This document shows positions 47,031-57,600 of a stretch of 64,000 nt of DNA, one piece after another. This DNA is from Phlebopus portentosus (Eukaryota; Basidiomycota; Agaricomycetes; Boletales; Boletinellaceae), in assembly GCA_037892935.1 (NCBI GenBank), contig JAYXKI010000001.1:3224001-3288000 (forward strand). The letters run 5' to 3'. Under the pieces are notes generated by a model. The model did not search any database. It had not been told where the DNA came from and saw only the letters and a list, made by a program, of their open reading frames with translations. The position numbers and the translations under genes are program-made. Positions within the stretch are counted from its first letter, which is position 1; each line of letters opens with the position of its first letter.

Positions 47031-47186
47031 CGTAGCAAAGCAAAATTCAAACGTAGTTGAACATGTCGATTTAAGGCACGTCGATCCTTGCGTAAGCTCA
47101 TTTGTGTCATATCGTTGGTTGGACTTTACGCACTCCTGCACCGTAGCCGGCACTTCGCGTGTTTCTGACCTTCATCGTCGTCGTAC
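47031..47186. promoter_or_regulatory. Compact bidirectional promoter (FPG / YSC84)
   Basis: Only 156 bases separate the two divergent ATGs, so both promoters and 5' leaders must be overlapping or very short. Confidence 0.5.
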
Positions 47187-49118
47187 ATGAAATTCAACTC
47201 TCCATTACCGCAACCTCTTCCAAAGGAATGCATCAAAGCTGCCAAGATCTGTCAGTCATTGTCATTTTAATCCCTTATCTGCTAAGTAACAGCCTCAATG
47301 TATGCAGTCAAGTCATTCGTCGATAGGGGAAACAATGGCCTCGATGGTGTAAGACCTTTTGGTTGTCTGTGTCCCGCACTTTCTTACTGTCTTGCAGGTC
47401 GTTCCACGACAAGTACTTGAGCATGCCAAGGGGTTTGCCATCTTCACAGTCGCCAAAGCTGGTTTCCTGTTCTCTGCACGTGCTGGAAGTGGTGTGGTTA
47501 TAGCTAGACTTGAGGATGGATGTGAGTGCACGCATTGAGTATATGGGATCTTCTGACTGTTTCCTTAAAGCATGGTCTGCGCCGAGTGCCATAGGTTCTG
47601 CTGGGCTTGGTGTAGGAGGCCAGGCAGGCGCGGAAGTAACAGACTTTCTTGTGGTATTAAACTCCCGATCAGTGAGTGTCTCAGAGAGTGTATAATACAT
47701 ATCTTATCATCATCCACAGGCAGTCGTACGTTCCGCCTGGGTTGATGTTAATCTATGGAAAATTTATCGTTTTCCTAGAGATCTTTTATGTCTGCTGGTT
47801 CTCTGACTCTCGGAGGGAACATGAGCATCGCGATTGGTCCCTTAGGTCGAAATGGTGAAGCTCTTGGATCCCTCAATACTTCCGGGAAAATAGCGGCAAT
47901 GTACAGTTACAGTAAAACGCGTGGTCTTTTTGGTGGTGTTTCAATCGAAGGATCTGTCATCGTCGAACGTCAGGATGCAAACTCTCTCGCATACCGTTCC
48001 GATGTAACTGCTAAGCAGCTATTATCCGGCTCCATAGACCCTCCGGAGTGGGCACAACCTCTTATTAAGACACTCGAAACCTGCATTGGTATGCCCGGCG
48101 GACATAAATGGGTGGATGACTCCATGGATTCGGACGGTCTTGCCAGGCCAGTTAGTACAAACTCCGGCTATGCCTTCGGAGAGGGTGTTGCAAGTCCTGG
48201 AAGTGAACTGCCTCCGAGCTTGCGGCGGAAGAAAGGCTCTTCTAGCTCTGCATTTCCACCGGCGCATTGGGGCGGAAGGAAATCAAGTGGCTCTTATTTC
48301 CATTCGAATATCAGTGAAGAAACTGATGACATTGCTGGAAATTTCTCTCAGCCCAAGGAGACTGGAACTCAGTATAGATCGAACGGTTCACCGGGCGGGA
48401 AACTTATAGAGGATGGTTCCGCCACAGCCTCCTTCCCTACCCACTTTGATTCCGACTATGTTCCTCTCAGCCCAACAACAACAGATACGCTTTCCTCACG
48501 TCCAGGTCACCGTCTATCATCAAGTCTTCGCTCTCAGGTCCATGCCCCCACGTTTGCTTCAGATACTGTGTTCGATCCTGCGTCCTTATCAAGCACGGAC
48601 AAAACGGGTTCCACTGGCGACGGCACCTATTTTGGCTCATCAAGCAAGTATGATGTGAACCCGAGTCAAAGTCAGAAGCTTAGGACGAATCCTTTTGTAT
48701 CTCGCGCGACCGATCCGTTTGCTTACGACTCCGTTGGGGACTCGATTGATGACTTGCTACATGATCGTCCGAAATCTGCGACAAAGCCCTATCTTATACC
48801 GAAGGCAAGTTTGCAGTCTCCGGTTGCTCAATTCGATGGCGTGGGTCGTGCGATTGCTCTCTTTGACTTCAACCCGGTGGAGGTACGTGTGTCATGTCGC
48901 TTTCTCCAGCTTTACTGATCACATAGCATGGCAGCCTGGAGATCTTGGTTTCAGAAAGGGTCAAGTTATCATAATCACAAAGAAATCCGACAAGACAGAT
49001 GATTGGTGAATAAATTTATAATAAATCGGGAATCATCAACTGACCAACTACTAGGTGGACGGGAAAACTGGATGGTAAGGAAGGGATTTTTCCGGCGAAC
49101 TTCGTGGAAGTTGTATAA
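47187..49118 (+). CDS. YSC84: Ysc84/Lsb3-type SYLF-domain protein with C-terminal SH3
   Basis: Starts MKFNSPLPQPLPKECIKAAK at 47187. The SYLF (YSC84) domain follows: VLEHAKGFAIFTVAKAGFLF, SARAGSGVVIARLEDG, GSAGLGVGGQAGAEVTDFLV, GGNMSIAIGPLGRNGEALGS and KIAAMYSYSKTRGLFGGVSI EGSVI. A long Ser/Pro-rich middle is followed by an SH3 domain, AIALFDFNPVEPGDLGFRKG ... KLDGKEGIFPANFVEVV, ending at the TAA at 49116-49118. Yeast Ysc84 and Lsb3 bind and bundle actin and act in endocytic patches through the SH3 domain. Introns interrupt the SYLF and SH3 parts. The frame appears intact throughout. Confidence 0.93.
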
Positions 49119-49370
49119 TTCTTGAAAATATGTGCACGGTAAACTCCTTTGTTCTCCTCCGCTTTCTTGACTGCCTTGAACGTATAGTGTTGTATATCAT
49201 AAATCAATGTGAGGATATCTTATGTCATATATCTTACATAAGTATTTCTTCCGTTACGATGCTTACATGTATAACGGTATAACGGCACGGCAATGCCACT
49301 GAGAGAGAAAAGGGGCCAGCCTTCGACTCCTTTCACAATTCTTACTCCTGGAGTGCTCTAAACTTCGCTC

Positions 49371-51957
49371 ATGGGTAGGAATTACTATGGCGTCCTGATG
49401 GGAAGAGATGGCCCCAAAGTATATTCTGACTGGTTCCAGGTATTCTATCAGCCAGTATATCCGAGTCGTTCCGTTCCGCTCAAGATTTGTTGTTAGTGTG
49501 AAGAAGCAGTGGGTTTAGACTGACGAGAGAATCCGCAATACATTTACCGTGCTACAGATAGCAGGTTTCCCGGAGTCTTGCTATGCTAGTTTTGCAACTC
49601 ATCAGGAAGCAGAATCTTGGGTAAGAAGATGGGCGACAGCTGGTACGGATAATGTCTTTAAGTCTATGGAATCGAACAGAGCTGAATAAATAACAGTAGT
49701 AGATGTAGAATCGTGGTTGTCGCTTTCTCCAAGTCACTCGGAATCCTTTCAAAGTCTCGAAAGCCCGTCACTCGATTGTCAAACGCGCCCTACAGCTCCT
49801 GAAGTGGACTGTCAGCATCGCGAAGATAAAGATGCAGATACTGTATCTCCGCATGAGAACATGACGACGACGCCAAAACATGACCTTAGGTTATCTCGCG
49901 AACAAGCACGAGTCCTTGAGTGTGTGGCACGAGGCGAGAGCGTTTTCTTCACCGGTTCCGCAGGTAGCACAAAAGAAAAACGATATCATTCTCTCATTGA
50001 TTACTATTGTTCACTAGGTACCGGGAAGTCTGCTTTGCTCCGAGAGATTATCAAAATGCTGGGTGGTCCGTCTACAGAGGTTGCAGTCACAGCTTCTACA
50101 GGAATTGCTGCCGTGAATATAGGGGGCACGACTTTGCACTCTTTTGCCGGAGTTGGGCTAGGCAAGGGAGATGCTGAGCGACTGGTCGAGATGGTCAAAA
50201 AGTCAAGATTCGCTCTTAATAGATGGCGGACTACGAAAACGCTGATAGTTGACGAGAGTACGTGGAAATGGTTTAGGACGAAACACTAGCTGACCTTTGC
50301 GTTTGTCCCTCTTTGAGCAGTTTCGATGATAGACGGGAGGTTCTTCGACGCAGTGGTTATTTTGCTAGAATCACTGACAAAGCAACGCATGATTCTCACA
50401 TCCTGATTCTCGCAGGAAGTCATTGCTCGGAGTGTCCGAAATGATAACAGGCCGTTCGGCGGAATCCAGGTATATACTTTCTTGAAGTGCTGCCTTGCAT
50501 GATCAACTGAGAGGGAAGATAAATTAGTTGGTGCTTTCCGGTGATTTTTATCAGTTACCTCCAGTTCCGGACCAGTTGGGTGGCGTGATGTTGCCAATCA
50601 AATTCGCATTTGAAGCTGTCTCTTGGAACAAATGTGTTGGTTCTCCTATAATCCTGCAGAAAGTTTTTCGGCAAGACGACAAAGGTATGGACATCGATTT
50701 CCACTCACAAACGTTGACATGCGGCTGAATATCACCGTTTCCAGAGTTTGTCAGCATGTTGAATAGAATGCGCTGCGGAAAAATAGAGACAGAGGATGAA
50801 GAGTGCTTTCTGGCTCTTAGCCGACCGCTTGCATACGATGACGGGATTGAGCCTACCGAGCTGTCAGTGTATTCGTCGTCAGGACTGAGTGCAATGTTTA
50901 CTCGGATTCACTACAGATTCCCACTGCGTGATGAAGTTGAATGCGCCAATGCTGTGCGCCTGAGGAATCTTCCTGGTCCATCGCAGACTTATGTTGCGCT
51001 TGACGTTCCCGGTCGGGACCACCGCGGGATACAAGTAACAGCACAACACGCTGAGAAGCTTCTAGAGCGACTTGTCGCCGTTAAACGCATAACACTAAAG
51101 GTGTGGTCCGTCAAATCTCGGATAGAATGCTTAACCTGGAATGTATTTGGATGTAGATCGGCGCTCAGGTCATGCTTATAAAGGTTTGTCCGAAGCGATA
51201 AACTTCTTCCCCAAGTGTTTCACATCGATTCGTCTTAGAATCTCTCACCTGGTCTTGTAAATGGACTGCTGGGAAAGGTATCTGCGTTCAAAACTGTGGA
51301 GCAAGCATTGCGCGACTGCAATGAAGTCAGTGTACAGGACATTTCGCAGGCTAGTGCACACAGCAACACTCGCAGTACCGAGTCGGGCTCTGCAGACATG
51401 GGAATGACTGTCCAAGATCGCGTGTGGCCTCTCGTACGCTTTACAAATGAGCATGAAGTCTTGTGTTTCCCTACGACGTTTGACGTTGTAAATGCTAGAG
51501 GCGACTTCGAAGCTCATAGGGAGCAAGTTCCCTTAATTCTAGCGTGGGCAATGAGTGTGCATAAGTCACAGGGTCAAACTCTCGACAGAGTGAAGGTCAA
51601 TCTAGCCAGGACATTCGAAAAGGGTCAAGGTAAAATGGTTTCACTATTCTTCATCACGGTTCCTTTGTGTGACTCTTTGACCTTCAGCTTACGTGGCGCT
51701 GTCACGGGCAAGAAGAATGGAAACCCTCCAAGTACTATTTTTTAGCAAGAACAAGTGAGTGTAGTCACTACTTCACCTCCAAGCTTTGACAGACGTTTAA
51801 TTTACGCTTTAGAGTGATGGCTCATCCACGCGTCCTAGAATGGAATGATCGCATCACAAAAGAGATGCAACAAGCAGAGGAAGCGGCCATCATGCGAGAA
51901 ATGGACAGTGAAGAGGCGATAAGGGCTTTTTTCGAAGACAGTGACATGGTGACATGA
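49371..51957 (+). CDS. PIF1: Pif1-family DNA helicase with N-terminal RNase H1-type (viroplasmin-like) domain
   Basis: Starts MGRNYYGVLMGRDGPKVYSD at 49371. Across a first intron the protein reads IAGFPESCYASFATHQEAES W, matching the small RNA:DNA-hybrid-binding fold seen at the N-terminus of RNase H1. A second intron (49643-49696, 54 bases) removes an in-frame TAA. A linker leads to the Pif1 helicase: LSREQARVLECVARGESVFF TGSAG, Walker A GTGKS (split by an intron), VTASTGIAAVNIGGTTLHSF, DEISMID, VLSGDFYQLPPV, FAFEAVSW, VGAQVMLIKNL or its I-variant, LAWAMSVHKSQGQTLDRVKV and YVALSRARRMETLQVL. It ends ...RAFFEDSDMVT at the TGA at 51955-51957. Pif1 helicases unwind G-quadruplexes and RNA:DNA hybrids and act at telomeres and in mitochondria. 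Confidence 0.88.
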
Positions 51958-52414
51958 TCTAAAGTTCATTACGACATCCCGACATTTATCTATCTGGGCA
52001 TAGGTCTTATCCAATTGATTATTTGCAGCTGTGTGATCTCGCTAGGTCTATGACCATGACTCATACGTATATACTTGCTTTGGCGCTTATACTCATCTGA
52101 TCGATGGAAAATTTATTCGCTCCCGACTTGCCAATTATGAGTCACAGCCTTCCTAGGACTGAACTCTACCGCTTTTGTTATGAAGAATGCTGACGAACTG
52201 TGTTGATGAGGTCTTCTATAGATGAAGTTAGAGATGATGCCGCAGTTTGCACAGTCTTCTGCGTCTAATATCTAACTTATCAACTGTGGTCCAAGGGTTT
52301 TCAGAATGAAGGTTCCCCTGAATCAGTTTGGATATAAGTGTTCGTGATTACACGCAGCTTTATGCTTTCTTACTCTCCCAGTTGTCCTGTTATTATTCAT
52401 CAGACATTCTCACC
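51958..52414. other. Intergenic, no supported gene
   Basis: Spacer between PIF1 and the first small paralogue. Contains several short open stretches, none with a recognisable product. Promoter of the small gene presumably lies near its end. Confidence 0.5.
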
Positions 52415-53046
52415 ATGGCTCAGCCAGCTATCAAGTCTCTGGAGAATTTGCCTGGGATGGACGAGTATGGTCTGTTCTTCGTCGAAAGAGTAGGGTATAC
52501 TAGGGACGTGAGTTGTCGTTTTGACTGTGCGGAAAAAATGGTTCACAAATCCGAATGGTACAAGGGAGGCCTGCACGTAAACATTCGATACGATAACGCA
52601 GGAAGTAATCCTGCAACATATTGGTACTACAACGGTGGGCACGTCTTCTGACGTCTAAAGTCCTATAGCCCTCACCGCCGAGCCATTTTCCAGTAAATGG
52701 GAGTATGTATCAGAATAATCCCGACGGCAGTTCCACCTACCGTTCCGCGAGCGGCTCAGTGATCCGCAAGTTTCCCATACGAAGCAAAAAGGCTATACCA
52801 TTTCTCGTCGTTTCTCCTAGATGGCACCTACCAGCGAGCAACTTTCTTCCCTCTCGTGCTAGTGGCCTGCTTATCTTCGGCAGGCCTTTGTTTATGGTTT
52901 ATCCTGGGCGCTACTTATTGACCGTGTCCATAAACGTTTTCTTTCTTATGCTTATGTTATCTATTTGTGCATTATTTTCACAGAAAGATGTTTCCGATTC
53001 CTATACTGTTAGTTCTTTCAAGCCGATTCATGCCGCATCTCTGTAG
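52415..53046 (+). CDS. Small Tyr/Asn/Ser-rich protein, paralogue A
   Basis: Exons 52415-52507, 52565-52634 and 52694-53046. The first part is MAQPAIKSLENLPGMDEYGL FFVERVGYTRD. The middle exon encodes GGLHVNIRYDNAGSNPATYW YYN. The third begins NGSMYQNNPDGSSTYRSASG SVIRK and then runs on through a basic and a hydrophobic stretch (LLTVSINVFFLMLMLSICAL) to the TAG at 53044-53046. The second and third exons align with paralogue B just downstream, with the same intron phases and an equal 70-base middle exon. The long tail has no counterpart in B, so it may come from loss of an ancestral stop or may be untranslated. I know this type only as a small conserved fungal protein with Asn-Pro-Asp-Gly-Ser motifs. 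No function is known to me. Confidence 0.6.
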
Positions 53047-53445
53047 CACCCCTACATCTACCGAATATCAGTATTGATTGAAACCGCGGTTCTAGGCTAG
53101 GTCTACACGCGGTAGGAAGCAGAGGCTTCAGCTTTAGGAATATGATCATGTGAAGTTAGCTCAAGACATCCCGGTAATGGAAACGCAGCTATGTTATCTG
53201 AGACATCATCCTATCTATCACAATCCGAGTTAGGTCAGTAAAATAGAAATCCAGCGAGGTCTGGACTTCATTTCCCAAGTAACACGCAGTAAGTACACGT
53301 GTGTGTAAACGCTGAAGGTGTATAAAAGGACATACCTCATCCCCAGGCCCGGTTCAAACGAGTTGTCTCCTGCCTTCATGTGAGTGAACTGTCTGATCGC
53401 AGTAATCTGCCCGGCTCAAGAGTATCAGTATCTTGAATAATTATC
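53047..53445. promoter_or_regulatory. Spacer between paralogues A and B, with promoter of B
   Basis: 399 bases that include a clear TATA box at 53321-53328. Nothing else supported. Confidence 0.5.
53321..53328 (+). promoter_or_regulatory. TATA box of paralogue B
   Basis: TATAAAAG at 53321-53328, about 120 bases upstream of the ATG at 53446. Strong TATA boxes in fungi tend to mark regulated or highly expressed genes. Confidence 0.65.
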
Positions 53446-53776
53446 ATGGCTGACAAGGACTATTCCTACAAGAGTTCCGGAACAAACTCCCAGGTGAGTA
53501 GAGATTGTCTTTGCCCCATCCATAATGGCCTTGACTTGTTTTGCTACGAAATAGGGGAATCATTACTGCGCCCGTGATTACGGTCCGTCCGCCTCCAACC
53601 AGAATGCCTACCACTACTCGAACAGTACGCTTGCACCTTATTCTCCGTGGATTCCTATCCTATACCACTTGGTTCTAGCAAATGGTAGTTATTATTACAG
53701 TAACCCGGATGGCAGTACTTATTACAATGACGGAAATGGCGGCTCAACCTACACATCTCCCGGTTCCTCCAAGTAA
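53446..53776 (+). CDS. Small Tyr/Asn/Ser-rich protein, paralogue B (71 residues)
   Basis: Exons 53446-53493, 53555-53624 and 53679-53776. The protein starts MADKDYSYKSSGTNSQ, continues GNHYCARDYGPSASNQNAYH YSN, and ends TNGSYYYSNPDGSTYYNDGN GGSTYTSPGSSK with a TAA at 53774-53776. Both introns are canonical GT-AG. About half of the residues are Tyr, Ser, Asn or Gly. It has no signal peptide or membrane segment. Its clear similarity to paralogue A and the precise exon structure make it a real gene in spite of its size. By memory, closely similar proteins occur widely in fungi, with the YYSNPDGSTYYNDG motif strongly kept. The function is unknown. Confidence 0.82.
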
Positions 53777-54626
53777 GAGTCAACAATAGGCAGACCGAGT
53801 AAGACTGTAGGGTAATATTGTAGTCTTCGTTCATAGTCACCACCGTTGCAGGCAGTGTACGGTCAGACAGATGCTCTCAGGATAGTTGTGAAGTTCTGGT
53901 ATCAAACATGAAAGAATGGATTGCAAAATACATAGCATTGTTAGCAGCACATAACGTGACAAGCCCATAAAGAAACGTTAGCGGTGCCACTCTATTCCGG
54001 CAGCAACGAGTTGAACTTCACTCATCTGGGACGAGCAAGTGTACCATAGTCACCCCATACGATGACCGTTTGACCTACTGCAGCACTATACAGTTATAAC
54101 CCATTCAAACTGCGCACAGATGAAACCAGACTAACGGTGTTTATATCCTCCTCGAATCCCCACTTCGCTTTGTCCGAATGTGCAGCCTGTCCGTTTTTGC
54201 TGGTATAAAGGACTCAAAAAGCGCGCAATCTAGCATGCATGCCAATGCCCTGGGGACGTAACATCATTGGTATCTTCATCACTGACACACTGTAACTTGA
54301 TATCGCAACGGACCAAGATTCGGCATCGAAGTGAGAATGAGATGGGCGGAAATGTGTATTCACATCAATTTTTTCTTTGTAGATCGTTGAATGGTATGGC
54401 CGTCAGGAGTTGCAAATAACCTATACTTACGTAATCAGTCAGAAGCAACAAGGGACGCGTGTCCCACGTGCAGAGACATAAAACGCTGACGCGCAAACGC
54501 AAACATTCTCAGACGACGCGTAACCTGGCGTCTGCTTACTATAAAATCACAAAGAATCGCAGCGAGACTTGCGTGTACCCTCATCATCTGCCCCTGTAGT
54601 TTGCATTTGCTTGTCTCTGTGCTTGC
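53777..54626. promoter_or_regulatory. Intergenic spacer (850 bases) with promoter of BLM10
   Basis: No supported gene. A TATA-like element (TATAAAAT, 54540-54547) lies 80 bases upstream of the BLM10 ATG. The stretch 54475-54525 is rich in acgc/gcgt (ataaaacgctgacgcgcaaa). Confidence 0.45.
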
Positions 54627-57600
54627 ATGGACTCAGCACAGTCAACGGACTTACTGGCTCGTATCCAACATTATCTGGACTCCGATCCTAGTGGTTTACG
54701 CCGTGCCCTCGACATGGAGGACGATGACGACTCCTTTGCTACACCGCTTTCTCCAATTGATGAGTTTACGGACTCTTCTACGGACTCAGAGGAAGATCAT
54801 CTTGAGAAGCAACGTGCCGTGCTTCGGACATACGTTGACTCCCTGCCGTACTCGTGCGAGTCCCTTCACGAGATGGACCAGAAGCTTGCAGAAATTATTG
54901 ATATGATTTACTTATCGGCCAGGGCAAATCGGTTGGATTTGCTACGTGAGTGGGATGGTGTACTCAGCACGTGAGTTGAACGCCATGGTACTCGTCTGAT
55001 TAAGAGGCTGATGTTGGATGTATATAGCTGGTTGCTCATGAAGTATCCCATCACAAAAGCGACCCGGGTCAAGCTGCTAAAGTACTACTACGAACTCATT
55101 GTTACTCCTGCGGAGTCCCACCTTGTGAATGAGAGAGTCAGAATGTTCTCTGTACTACTTCCTCCTAAACGTGATTCTGTATTGTCTATCGACACCAATG
55201 ATTTAATATTGGATTGGCGTCCTTTATGGAGGATCGTAAAGAAGGAGCTCTGGCCTACGATGAGGTTTCTCAATCCTTCGTACGTGGACATATATCCTTA
55301 CTATCTGTCTCGGAAACTAACGTTAACTTTGGTGGTAGTCGGAACATCGCTAATACTTATTTACAACTTGCGGAGCTGTGCAAACGATTCTTCCCCCCGG
55401 GTGAACTCAAAAACATCCTTGAGACGATATTACCTCTTCTCGGGCCCGAAGTGAGCAAACATTAGTGTTGTCGATGATGTGGCTGTCTATGCTGACCATT
55501 ATCATAGACTTTCCTTAGCATTGTTCCGGTCCTAACGTGTTTCATTCCTCTTTCGCGTCCACACGATTATCTCTCTGCTTTCTTCTCTATTTGGGAGTCA
55601 TTCAACTCCAATATCGTAGACGAAAGGATGATTGAGCTCATGGCGGATCTCGCTGAAGAGCATGTTTCAGGATTGGTTGGTCCGCTCGGAGTTGATGGCG
55701 CAGCTCGGTGGAGAGACGTGGGTATATGGACCGAGAAGCAGTGGGTAGTAATCACGGGAAAGTGCCTTGGATCCATGAGTAAGGATGCTCCTCCCTATAC
55801 ATTCCATATCTGACACGAGTATTAAAGACGTGCCGGTCGGAGGTGCAAAGGTTCGCTTGCAAATCGAATGTCGTTGGTGTTACGCTCAGACCAATTTAGG
55901 GACCGAGTACAACTGGCGGTCACGCTGACATGTCCGGAACAAAAAATGATATCCGTATTAAGAAACCAGTCAACAAAAATCGTATGTGGCATTTCACTCC
56001 CTTTCGAGAATAAGGAATACTATCGTGGTGTCTTGAAAGATGCGTTGGCCAAATTATTCGTTTATTCCATGTCCGTAGATGGGGCAGATAAGGTCGACTC
56101 GACCCAGGACAGCTCGACGCATGTATCATCCACAGGCCTCCTTGCAGGATCAAGAGCACTAGATTCTCTCGAGAAAATCATAACTAGTGCAGAGACATTC
56201 TTTCATCCATCAAACTCTGGGCCCTGGACTCTCAGTGTGCGTATCAGGGGTAGTTCTTACTTCTGTATCCTATTAATCTTGTCTCCGCAACTACAGTTGT
56301 CTAGCTTCTTACAAAGGCTCGCGTCTGAGTTCTGCAAACGATGGAAGGAGGAAGAGAATCCGAGATGCAAGACTCCGATGGTGAGTTCATCTGGTAAGGT
56401 TAAATAATGATAGAAGATAGATTATCCTGGATAGACGCAAAGGCTCACGCCAGCCATTCGTCGATCATTCGTATTGACTCTCCGCACGCCGCTGCTTTTC
56501 ACCCTTTTTGCAAAGGATCCGATTGCCATGGGATTTGCACAAGCCGCATTAAGAAGCATAGCTTTGCTTGAACCTTGGCTCGTGATGCCTCAGTTGCTTG
56601 AACGTGCATACGGTGGCCTAGAAGTGGTCAACGAGACCCACCGAACTACCGCTGTTCTCAGCATGTTGTCCAGCATCGCTTTGCCTCTTGTGTCTGAAAG
56701 GATTTGGCTGGGGGGACAGAGGCATCTCGTCCCACTTCTCGAATTGTGTCTTCCTGGTATCGATGTTGTAAGTCTGTCTCACCGATTTGCGGGCTTCCTG
56801 CTGGAATGATGTATATAATTCGGTAATCCGCGCAGAATGATCCTTCGAAAACGATTTGTGCTGCAACCTTCATTTGCTACGCCTTACAGCATGTTAAGAT
56901 AGGAGATCTTTCTATGCATGCCTACACTGCTGGTGTCATGGCTGCTGACGACGGTCCCTCGGAAAGTATGCAAACGGACATTGACAGGCGATTCGATCGG
57001 CTTCCCGATGGTTCTGATAACTTATTCGCGGTACTCGGCAAAGAAGAAGAGTGGGAACTAGTAAGAGAAAGCACAGCTGGCTTTGCAGGTGTGTACTATT
57101 GTGTATGATTGGAGCCTGAATGAATCGTTTGCACAATAGACTGGGTGACTTCCCTATTCCGGCGCGTCTTTGCCCTTTACGAGAATCTTCCCGAAGAAGG
57201 TGGACGCAGGAACACTACAGGCGGTAAAACTGAAGAAACTGTGCTGAAGTCTACCAAAAACATGTTGGACGTTGTTTGCTTGCATTTATCTGACCCACTA
57301 TTCGAACTCGTCCTGAAACTCGTATTCGAATATGCAACGACAAACACGAGATCAAACGCAGTACGCGCTATTGGACAGCTTGTTGCGTGTCTTGCTCGAG
57401 CAAAACCGCAATTAACCATAGACACTTTCCTGCCCTATTGTCTGCAGCAAATCAAAGAGGAACTGCGGTACGGTGCCTCAAGTGTCAGGACCACTTCGTC
57501 TCATGCAGCTGTGCCTTCAGACACTACACTCCATTGGAGTACGTATCCTTTTCGCTGATAGCAAGCGAAATTGTTAAGCTTGGTTTGCAGATGTTTCCTT

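Noticed and set aside
49676..49690. In-frame TAA after the RNase H1-like domain, suggesting a separate small gene before PIF1
   Set aside because: The TAA lies inside a well-formed 54-base GT-AG intron (49643-49696). Splicing it keeps the frame into the Pif1 part.
49371..51957. Pif1 gene as part of a Helitron transposon
   Set aside because: There is no Rep/HUH endonuclease domain nearby, the gene has normal introns and a host-like domain order, and no Helitron ends were seen.
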